Positions 1 through 4,002 of a stretch of 5,194 bases of DNA are shown piece after piece. Location: contig JAFCES010000024.1 in NCBI GenBank assembly GCA_017609045.1, positions 1 to 5,194 on the forward strand, in the 5' to 3' direction. Below the pieces are notes generated by a model. The model saw nothing but the letters and a program-made list of their open reading frames with translations. It did not search any database and was not told the DNA's origin. A program made the translations under genes and the position numbers. Position 1 is the first letter of the stretch. Each line of letters starts with the position of its first letter. This DNA comes from Candidatus Pacearchaeota archaeon. GTDB taxonomy: Archaea > Nanobdellota > Nanobdellia > Pacearchaeales > GW2011-AR1.

Positions 1-1386
1 ACCATACTTAAAGAAAATAAAACCCCTTTTATAGTAGCATTAAACAAAATTGACAAATTAGGTGGATGGAAAAAATTAGACGATGACCTCAAGATAAATA
101 TAGAAAAACAGGCAATAAACACACAACAGCAGTTTCAGGAAAAACTATACAAAATAATAGCAGCTTTGGAAAGTCATGGTTTCAAGGCAGACATTTTCTA
201 CAACATAGATGACTTCACCAAAAAAATTTCCCTCATACCAGTTTCAGCCAAGACAGGAGAGGGTCTACCTGAACTGTTAATGGTTTTATGTGGCCTCTCA
301 CAAAAATTCTTAGCAGAACAATTAAGTTTAGGAGAGAAAGCTCAAGGCGTAATATTTGAAATTAAAAAACAAAAAGCCTTGAGTTATATAGAGGCTATTC
401 TTTATGATGGCATTTTAAGACAAGGAAATGAGATAGCAGTAGCAAGTTTCGAAGAACCTATTATAACTAAAGTCAGAGTTTTAGAGGAAATTCAGCCATT
501 ATCCAGTAAATTCAAAGCAATTAAAGAAGTCAGGGCAGCAACAGGAATAAGAATGCAAGTAACAGAATCAGAAAAAATATTGCCTGGAATGCCTTTCCAA
601 ATTTTTCAAGATAATCTTCAAGAAATAGAAAAAGAGTTTAAAAAAGATCTGGGAGAGATTAAAACTGAACGAGAAGGCATAATAATTAAGACAGACTCTT
701 TAGGTAGTTTAGAAGCTCTTCTCACTTTATTAAAGCAAAAAAATATTAAAATTTTAAAAGCGGGAATAGGACCTATAAACAAAACAGATATAATCTCAGC
801 TAAAGCCAATAAAGAGAAAGAACCTCTTAATTCTGTTATCCTTGGATTCAACACAACTTTAGATGAAGAAGCTAAAGAAATGCAGAGAGAAGTAAAAATA
901 ATACAGGATGAAGTTATCTATAGGCTGATAGAAGAGCTTGAAAAATGGCAGGAAGAAAAAAGAAAAGAAATACAAAGAGAGAGACTTATTGGACTAGCTA
1001 GTATTTTCAAACTTGAAATTCTTTCTCGATATATTTTCAGAAATAGTAAACCAGCTATCTTCGGAGTTAAAGTTTTGGCAGGAAAACTAAAACCAAAAAT
1101 ACCTCTCATTAATGAAGAAGGAGAAGAAAAAGGAAGAATAAAAACAATACAATCAGGGAACAAAAGTGTAGAAGAAGCTGAAAAGGGTATGGAAGTTGCT
1201 ATCTCTCTTCCAAGGATTATTTTTGACAGGCAGTTAAAAGATTCCAAGCTTCTTTATTCAAATCTAACAGAAGAGCAGTTTAGAAAGTTTAAAGAAAATA
1301 AAGACCTTCTTTCAAGCGAAGAAACCAAAATTCTAAAAGAAATAGCTGAAATTAAAAGAAAAGAGAAAACTACCTGGGGAATATAA
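1..1386 (+). CDS. infB: Translation initiation factor aIF5B (IF2-like GTPase), 5'-truncated by window edge
   Basis: This is the archaeal homologue of eIF5B/IF2, the GTPase that promotes ribosomal subunit joining and Met-tRNAi positioning. The frame is open from base 1, so the gene begins upstream; the TTG at 166 is an internal leucine codon, not the start. 461 residues are visible. The end of the G domain is present: G4 motif NKID at residues 15-18 (bases 43-54) and G5 motif SAK at 82-84 (bases 244-252). P-loop and switch regions lie outside the window. Domain II (beta barrel) spans about 110-205, domain III (GIIIKTDSLGSLEAL) about 226-310, a long charged helix follows, then domain IV about 330-430. 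It ends in a basic helix with TTWGI, as expected for the tail that contacts aIF1A. The linker after NKID (residues 19-76) is long and fits the archaeal/eukaryotic subfamily rather than bacterial IF2. S6e follows after 39 bases. Family assignment is firm; domain edges are approximate. Confidence 0.95.
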   Translation, partial: TILKENKTPFIVALNKIDKLGGWKKLDDDLKINIEKQAINTQQQFQEKLYKIIAALESHGFKADIFYNIDDFTKKISLIPVSAKTGEGLPELLMVLCGLSQKFLAEQLSLGEKAQGVIFEIKKQKALSYIEAILYDGILRQGNEIAVASFEEPIITKVRVLEEIQPLSSKFKAIKEVRAATGIRMQVTESEKILPGMPFQIFQDNLQEIEKEFKKDLGEIKTEREGIIIKTDSLGSLEALLTLLKQKNIKILKAGIGPINKTDIISAKANKEKEPLNSVILGFNTTLDEEAKEMQREVKIIQDEVIYRLIEELEKWQEEKRKEIQRERLIGLASIFKLEILSRYIFRNSKPAIFGVKVLAGKLKPKIPLINEEGEEKGRIKTIQSGNKSVEEAEKGMEVAISLPRIIFDRQLKDSKLLYSNLTEEQFRKFKENKDLLSSEETKILKEIAEIKRKEKTTWGI

Positions 1387-1388
1387 AA

Positions 1389-1405
1389 CATAAACTTTTA
1401 AAAAC
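1389..1405 (+). promoter_or_regulatory. Putative BRE/TATA promoter of the S6e-S27ae pair
   Basis: CATAAA followed by C and TTTTAAAA sits just after the aIF5B stop. The layout matches the element in front of scpA (GCTAAA, C, TTTATAAG), and both share TAAACTTT. The TATA-like core is centred about 26-27 bases before the S6e ATG at 1426, so transcription would start at or next to the start codon. No Shine-Dalgarno sequence is visible there. The AT-rich background makes chance matches easy, and read-through from aIF5B is also possible. Confidence 0.4.
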
Positions 1406-1425
1406 TTAAAATAACAGCTTAAAAC

Positions 1426-1998
1426 ATGGCTTTCAAACTAAACATATCAGAGAAAGGAAAAACTTTCAAATTAGAGACAGATACAGAATTCCTAGTAGGA
1501 AAGAAAATAGGAGAGAAAATAGAAGGAAAAGAAATAAAGCCTGAACTTGAAGGGTATGAGTTGGAAATTACAGGGACAAGCGATAAAGCAGGTTTTCCAG
1601 GAAAGAAGGATATAGAAGGGGAGGCTTTAAAGAGAATTCTTTTAACAAAAGGATGGGGAATGAAAAAAAGGCCGAGAAAAGAAGGGAAAGGAAAGCCAAG
1701 AAGAATACAAAAAGGTTTAAGATTGAGAAAAACAGTAAGAGGAAATACTATATCAAAAAATACTATTCAAATTAATCTTAAGGTAATTAAAGCAGGAAAC
1801 AAGAAATTAGAAGAAATTTTTCAAAAAGCTGGAACTGAAGGGGCTGATAAAGGAGAAGAAGCCAAAGTTGGGGAGAAAGTTGAGAAGGCAGAAGAGAAAG
1901 AAGAAAAAGAGGGTAGTCAAGAACAGCCTGAACAAAAACAAGAGGAAAAAGAAGAAAAGGCGGCAGAGAAAGAAGAAAAAAAGGAGGAAAATAAGTAA
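1426..1998 (+). CDS. rps6e: 30S ribosomal protein S6e with charged C-terminal extension
   Basis: S6e is a small-subunit ribosomal protein found in archaea and eukaryotes only. Residues 1-133 are the conserved core: MAFKLNISEKGKTFKLE at the N-terminus, the family signature region ITGTSDKAGFPG at 48-59, and the basic block GMKKRPRKEGKGKPRR at 78-93 followed by GLRLRKTVRGNTIS. The signature departs slightly from the usual GGSD..GFPM, with T51 and G59. Archaeal S6e is typically about 125-135 residues; here residues 135-190 add a low-complexity tail of Glu, Lys, Gln and Ala with no predicted fold. Part of that tail is duplicated in the next gene. The ATG at 1426 fits the family N-terminus and lies about 27 bases from a TATA-like box, suggesting a leaderless or near-leaderless mRNA. 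S27ae starts two bases after the stop, so the two are co-transcribed and probably translationally coupled. Confidence 0.95.
   Translation: MAFKLNISEKGKTFKLETDTEFLVGKKIGEKIEGKEIKPELEGYELEITGTSDKAGFPGKKDIEGEALKRILLTKGWGMKKRPRKEGKGKPRRIQKGLRLRKTVRGNTISKNTIQINLKVIKAGNKKLEEIFQKAGTEGADKGEEAKVGEKVEKAEEKEEKEGSQEQPEQKQEEKEEKAAEKEEKKEENK
1854..1898 (+). repeat. 45-bp direct repeat, copy 1 (in S6e tail)
   Basis: This segment matches 2006-2050 at 42 of 45 bases, compared by eye at an offset of 152. The mismatches are at 1861, 1868 and 1871, and 1872-1898 is a perfect 27-base match. Both copies are read in the same codon phase although the two genes are in different frames. Here it encodes EEAKVGEKVEKAEEK. 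Long stretches of purine-rich K/E codons can look alike by chance, but an exact 27-base match containing GTTGAGAAGGCAG is more than composition alone would give. Confidence 0.8.
1981..1987 (+). promoter_or_regulatory. Shine-Dalgarno-like AAGGAGG before S27ae
   Basis: AAGGAGG lies inside the last codons of S6e and 13 bases before the S27ae ATG at 2001. The spacing is longer than the usual 5-9 bases, and the motif also simply spells Lys and Glu codons of the tail, so its function is uncertain. An in-frame TAA at 1992-1994 prevents any earlier S27ae start, so 2001 is the first possible ATG. Confidence 0.45.
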
Positions 1999-2000
1999 AA

Positions 2001-2315
2001 ATGGCAGAAGAAACCAAAGCTGAGGAGAAAGTTGAGAAGGCAGAAGAGAAGGCAGCTGCAGCACCAGCTGAAGAAGAAAAGAAAGAGGGAAAAAAGAAAA
2101 AAGAGAAAAGAGGGAAAAAACCACATAAAAACAAACCCTCAAGTAAAAGATGGAAAAAATATAAAATAGAAGATGGAAAATTAATCAGGGGGAAAAACTG
2201 TCCGAGATGCGGTCCAGGAATCTTCTTAATGAAAGCTAAAAATAGAGTATATTGTGGGAAATGCCATTATACTGAGTTCTTGAGTAAGGAAAAGATTGAA
2301 AGTGAGAAAAAGTAA
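2001..2315 (+). CDS. rps27ae: 30S ribosomal protein S27ae with charged N-terminal extension
   Basis: S27ae is a small zinc-ribbon protein of the archaeal/eukaryotic small ribosomal subunit. The conserved core is residues about 46-95: the basic KPSSKRWKKYKIEDGKLIR, then two CxxC knuckles, CPRC at 67-70 and CGKC at 85-88, which would bind one zinc, ending in HYTEF. CPRCGPG and YCGKC are hallmark sequences. Archaeal S27ae is usually 50-65 residues; here 104. The extra 45 residues come first: an acidic stretch (MAEETKAEEKVEKAEEK), AAAAPAEEE, then a lysine block. In eukaryotes this N-terminal position carries fused ubiquitin; nothing ubiquitin-like is visible here. The first 17 residues derive from DNA that also occurs in the S6e tail. 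The start is bounded by an upstream stop at 1992-1994. It is co-transcribed with S6e. Confidence 0.95.
   Translation: MAEETKAEEKVEKAEEKAAAAPAEEEKKEGKKKKEKRGKKPHKNKPSSKRWKKYKIEDGKLIRGKNCPRCGPGIFLMKAKNRVYCGKCHYTEFLSKEKIESEKK
2006..2050 (+). repeat. 45-bp direct repeat, copy 2 (in S27ae extension)
   Basis: This is the partner of 1854-1898, with 42 of 45 bases identical and a perfect 27-base core at 2024-2050. It is in the same codon phase and encodes EETKAEEKVEKAEEK. It suggests that one charged tail seeded the other by a local in-frame duplication. Confidence 0.8.
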
Positions 2316-2330
2316 AAAATTAATCTGAAC

Positions 2331-2374
2331 AAAAAAGTGGGAGCAGATATTAAAAAATAAATGCTTTAATCCAC
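2331..2374 (-). terminator. Candidate minus-strand hairpin terminator
   Basis: Read on the minus strand, GTGG (2374-2371) pairs with CCAC (2340-2337) and AGCA (2365-2362) with TGCT (2345-2342). The structure is followed at once by six T (2336-2331). The two stem segments are separated by an uneven internal loop (5 versus 1 base), so it is not very stable. The T run is the stronger signal, since archaeal termination depends mainly on T tracts. It would end a minus-strand transcript coming from the 2415-2622 region. Confidence 0.35.
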
Positions 2375-2381
2375 TAAAAAA

Positions 2382-2390
2382 TCTCTTTTT
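2382..2390 (+). terminator. T-rich tract downstream of S27ae
   Basis: TCTCTTTTT lies about 70 bases after the S27ae stop. Archaeal RNA polymerase commonly stops at such oligo-T stretches, so this is a plausible 3' end for the S6e-S27ae mRNA. There is no supporting stem directly before it, and T runs are common in this AT-rich sequence. Confidence 0.3.
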
Positions 2391-2414
2391 ATAATGAATA
2401 TTAAAAATTGGTTC

Positions 2415-2522
2415 TTATGGTAGATAATCAATTATCTTATACCCTTCTTCATCATAAACTGTAACATATTGTGCATTCATAACTCGTGAAAATTCATCAT
2501 CAGAAAGTCGATGAGAGGATTC
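2415..2522 (-). pseudogene. Short minus-strand open stretch, possible gene remnant or micropeptide
   Basis: The frame runs from just after a TAA (2525-2523) to a TAA at 2417-2415, 35 codons. It reads ESSHRLSDDEF, SRVMNAQYVTVYDEEGYK, then IIDYLP. The only in-frame ATG (2480-2478) would give a 21-residue peptide starting MNAQYVTVYDEEGYK, and no Shine-Dalgarno sequence precedes it. The composition (Asp, Glu, Tyr, Ile, Val; GAT/GAA codons) looks like real coding sequence, more than a random AT-rich frame does. A one-base shift would join it to a short upstream frame (GGEASLR) across the stop at 2525-2523. I do not recognise a family. It could be the C-terminal remnant of a decayed gene, a true micropeptide, or chance. 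Confidence 0.22.
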
Positions 2523-2533
2523 TTAAACTCGCC

Positions 2534-2621
2534 TCACCTCCTAATCATAAAACCCTGGAAGAGGCAGAGTTCAGCAGAATAAAGAGTTGCTGAACCGCCT
2601 CTCCTGGGCAAAAAGAGGTGA
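2534..2621 (-). ncRNA. Structured-RNA candidate: long three-segment inverted repeat
   Basis: TCACCTC (2534-2540) pairs with GAGGTGA (2615-2621). After an internal loop (12 versus 6 bases), CCC-T-GG plus AGAGGC (2553-2565, one bulged A at 2559) pairs with GCCTCT plus CC-T-GGG (2597-2608). After a small loop (AGA versus C), GTTCAGC (2569-2575) pairs with GCTGAAC (2589-2595), with a 13-base apical loop. That gives 25 pairs. G+C is about 50% (45 of 90 bases at 2531-2620, counted by hand), well above its surroundings, which is typical of RNA genes in AT-rich genomes. The minus strand is preferred because the TATA box at 2651-2644 is 26-27 bases from 2621, so a transcript would begin with the first strand of the outer stem. 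No tRNA T-arm, SRP or RNase P signature, C/D box set or ACA tail was seen. It could instead be a plus-strand leader structure or a repetitive DNA palindrome. The inverted repeat itself is certain; the RNA gene is inference. Confidence 0.45.
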
Positions 2622-2643
2622 TAATATGGCTACGTGTTTGAAC

Positions 2644-2651
2644 TTTATAAA
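2644..2651. promoter_or_regulatory. Palindromic TATA box TTTATAAA, usable on either strand
   Basis: TTTATAAA is its own reverse complement. On the minus strand it lies 26-27 bases from the outer stem of the inverted-repeat structure and is preceded by purine-rich CGAAAGA, a partial BRE. On the plus strand it would start a transcript near 2675, where I see no gene or structure. The flanks match the BRE only partly in both directions, so the minus-strand reading rests mainly on the spacing. Confidence 0.4.
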
Positions 2652-2668
2652 TCTTTCGGTTCTGTTAC

Positions 2669-2686
2669 TATTGTATAATTACAATA
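2669..2686. repeat. Inverted repeat TATTGTA-TAAT-TACAATA
   Basis: Perfect 7-base arms flank a 4-base spacer. It covers the place where a plus-strand transcript from the TATA box at 2644-2651 would begin, and lies just upstream of that box for the minus strand. It could be a binding site for a dimeric regulator. It is purely AT-rich apart from one G:C pair per arm, so chance is quite possible. Confidence 0.3.
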
Positions 2687-2755
2687 TGTTTGGGGTACCT
2701 CGCTTATTTACCTCTCCTTCTATTTTCTCATACTAATTAGATGAATAATAGGGGA

Positions 2756-2770
2756 GCTAAACTTTATAAG
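2756..2770 (+). promoter_or_regulatory. Consensus BRE/TATA promoter of scpA
   Basis: GCTAAA (2756-2761) fits the archaeal BRE pattern RNWAAW at every position, followed by one base and TTTATAAG (2763-2770). The TATA core is centred about 28 bases before the scpA ATG at 2795, so the transcript should start at or within a few bases of the start codon. No Shine-Dalgarno sequence precedes that ATG, which agrees with leaderless initiation and supports the chosen start. Confidence 0.7.
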
Positions 2771-2794
2771 TTTTATTCTCTTTGAAAATATATT

Positions 2795-3670
2795 ATGGGG
2801 CAGTTAAAAGGGGATGAAAAAATAAACTCTGAACAGCTTTACGAGATGCTTACTAACGGCAGAGAGATAAGTTGGCAAGCTATAATTCACGATCTCATCA
2901 ATACAGAACAGCTCGACCCATGGAATATAGACCTCATCCTACTGGCTAATAAGTATCTTGAAAAGATTAAAGAGTTAGAAGAAGCTGATTTTTTTATTTC
3001 GAGTAAGGTTTTATTAGCAGCCTCTCTTCTCCTTAGAATTAAATCAGAAATGCTTCTTAACAGATATATAAGAAGTCTAGATGAGATTCTATTTGGAAAA
3101 AAAGAAGAAACAAAATCCCCTGAAAAAATAGAGATTGACGAATCTGAACTTCCTTTACTTTACCCAAAAACACCTCTTCCTAGATTAAGACAAGTTACTT
3201 TACAAGAATTAATGTCCGCTTTAGACAAAGCTATCTCAACTGAACAGAGAAGAATAAAAAAAGAAGTTTCTAGAGTGAGGCAGGAAAAAGCAGCTGAAAT
3301 CGTCCTGCCAAAAAAAAGAGATAGTATAAAAGACAGGATAAGAAAAATATATTCTAAAATTCTGACTGCTTTCAAAAAAAGACAGACAAAAATCTCTTAC
3401 AATGAGTTAACAGGAGGGAAAAAAGAAGAAAAACTTGCTTGTTTCTTGCCCTGTTTACATCTTGATAATCAGCAAAAGCTTTTCTTAGAACAGGAAAAAC
3501 ATTTTGATGAAATTTATATCTGGCTTTATAAACATTATAAAAAATCAGCTGCTTTAAAAACAGCAATACAAGAAATAGAAAAAGAGAAAAAACAGCTTGA
3601 CTTGGATGACAATCCCCTCGCAAACTTCTCAGATGTTATGAGTGAGATAATGAAGGGAGAGTTAGCTTAA
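2795..3670 (+). CDS. scpA: Segregation and condensation protein A (ScpA kleisin)
   Basis: ScpA is the kleisin that bridges the heads of the SMC dimer in the chromosome condensation complex. The N-terminal helical domain is clear at residues about 25-90: ISWQAIIHDLINTEQLDPWNID, then ANKYLEKI and KVLLAASLLLRIKSEMLL, all diagnostic of ScpA. A charged, probably flexible linker with proline-rich LLYPKTPLPRLR follows at about 100-170. A C-terminal winged helix spans about 180-245, with FLPCLHLDNQQKLFLEQEKHFDEIYIWL. A 45-residue tail comes after it, making this 291-residue protein somewhat longer than the usual 230-270. The ATG at 2795 is supported by the consensus promoter about 28 bases upstream and by the position of the conserved domain. 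No scpB or smc is adjacent. The last 9 bases overlap the convergent membrane-protein gene. Confidence 0.92.
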   Translation: MGQLKGDEKINSEQLYEMLTNGREISWQAIIHDLINTEQLDPWNIDLILLANKYLEKIKELEEADFFISSKVLLAASLLLRIKSEMLLNRYIRSLDEILFGKKEETKSPEKIEIDESELPLLYPKTPLPRLRQVTLQELMSALDKAISTEQRRIKKEVSRVRQEKAAEIVLPKKRDSIKDRIRKIYSKILTAFKKRQTKISYNELTGGKKEEKLACFLPCLHLDNQQKLFLEQEKHFDEIYIWLYKHYKKSAALKTAIQEIEKEKKQLDLDDNPLANFSDVMSEIMKGELA

Positions 3671-3979
3671 TCTTTCAAGCAAAAAGAAAAGATTATTTTT
3701 TCTATGACTAATCTTAATAATTTCTATATCTTTAACTAACTCATTAATTTTTTTATTTAAAAAAGATAAATTTCTTTTTATCATTTTCACATCCTCCACT
3801 GTCCTAAATAAACTACTCATTGCCCACCCAGCTAAATAAACAATGCCAAAATAAGGTGCATATTCAATCAAATCCGGAGTGCTAATTACTCCAATCACTT
3901 TTAAAATCAGCCATAACAGAATTAAAGCAAGAACAATCCACGCAAGAACATCCCAAAAACTCATGCCTTTCTTATTCAT
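3662..3979 (-). CDS. Small two-helix membrane protein, uncharacterised
   Basis: Counted from the ATG at 3979, the protein has 105 residues. It begins MNKKGMSFWD, then a strong transmembrane helix at about 8-32 (VLAWIVLALILLWLILKVIGVI). A short acidic loop (STPDLIEYAP) leads to a second hydrophobic helix at about 41-58 (YFGIVYLAGWAMSSLF). The lysine-rich tail (about 59-105) could form a coiled coil. The positive-inside rule places both ends in the cytoplasm. Upstream starts are possible at ATG 3985 and TTG 3988; 3979 is preferred because it puts the basic NKKG directly before the helix, but no Shine-Dalgarno sequence decides it. It lies 14-23 bases after hisS, depending on the start, on the same strand, so co-transcription is likely. 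My impression is that similar proteins occur in DPANN genomes, but I know no function. KKG before a hydrophobic segment loosely recalls class III (pilin-like) signal peptides. Confidence 0.8.
   Translation of the reverse strand: MNKKGMSFWDVLAWIVLALILLWLILKVIGVISTPDLIEYAPYFGIVYLAGWAMSSLFRTVEDVKMIKRNLSFLNKKINELVKDIEIIKISHRKNNLFFLLERLS
3696..3701 (+). terminator. Possible scpA terminator: six-T run
   Basis: Six consecutive T occur 26 bases after the scpA stop on the plus strand, inside the convergent membrane-protein gene. Archaeal termination at T tracts makes this the nearest candidate 3' end for scpA mRNA. No stem precedes it. If used, the scpA and hisS-operon transcripts would overlap at their 3' ends. 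Confidence 0.25.
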
Positions 3980-4002
3980 CAACATCAAAAGTTTCTATTT
4001 TT

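Larger units (their letters stand above)
2316..2794. other. 479-base intergenic region, complex, no confident protein gene
   Basis: No convincing protein gene lies between S27ae and scpA. By eye the region holds, in order: a weak hairpin with six T on the minus-strand side (2331-2374); a plus-strand T tract (2386-2390); a 35-codon minus-strand open stretch (2415-2522); a long GC-richer inverted-repeat structure (2534-2621); a palindromic TATA box (2644-2651); an AT-rich inverted repeat (2669-2686); and the scpA promoter (2756-2770). The remaining 2687-2755 shows only T-rich stretches and small open frames. No tRNA, rRNA or CRISPR pattern is visible. Confidence 0.8.

Noticed and set aside
166..168. 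TTG at 166 as the start of the first gene
   Set aside because: The frame is open back to base 1 and the upstream part encodes the GTPase G4 motif NKID, so the TTG is an internal leucine codon.
1787..2142. Three overlapping minus-strand frames of 69-115 codons rich in Phe, Ser and Leu
   Set aside because: They are the antisense of the purine-rich K/E tails of S6e and S27ae, which produce long stop-free pyrimidine-rich complements.
2410..2510. Two RUGAUGA-like box C motifs on the minus strand (in TGATGATGA and TATGATGA), suggesting a C/D guide RNA
   Set aside because: No CUGA D or D' boxes sit at the required positions after them, and the motifs are explained by Asp-Asp-Glu and Tyr-Asp-Glu codons of the short open frame.
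2534..2542. TCACCTCCT resembles the 3' end of 16S rRNA
   Set aside because: The conserved bases that should precede it (GGCTGGA) are absent. It is better explained as one strand of the outer stem.
2500..2545. T-arm-like stretch on the minus strand (GAGTTTAAGAATCCTC) suggesting a tRNA or split-tRNA half
   Set aside because: The loop lacks the C56 and the G53:C61 pair of a T-arm, and no acceptor stem, anticodon arm or D-arm can be built around it.
2534..2621. The inverted repeat as an insertion-sequence end or MITE
   Set aside because: No target-site duplication or transposase remnant is visible, and the arms are interrupted by RNA-like internal loops. Copy number in the genome would decide; many dispersed copies would revive this idea.
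2626..2736. 36-codon plus-strand frame with a good Shine-Dalgarno sequence, considered as a gene
   Set aside because: The peptide has no Asp, Glu or Lys at all and uses codons (TCG, CGC) unlike its neighbours. Kept only as a finding, not as an annotated gene.
3160..3623. Minus-strand frames of 71 and 83 codons inside scpA, and a 64-codon plus-strand frame inside hisS
   Set aside because: They lie fully within well-recognised genes on the other strand, show no domain and have no start signal.
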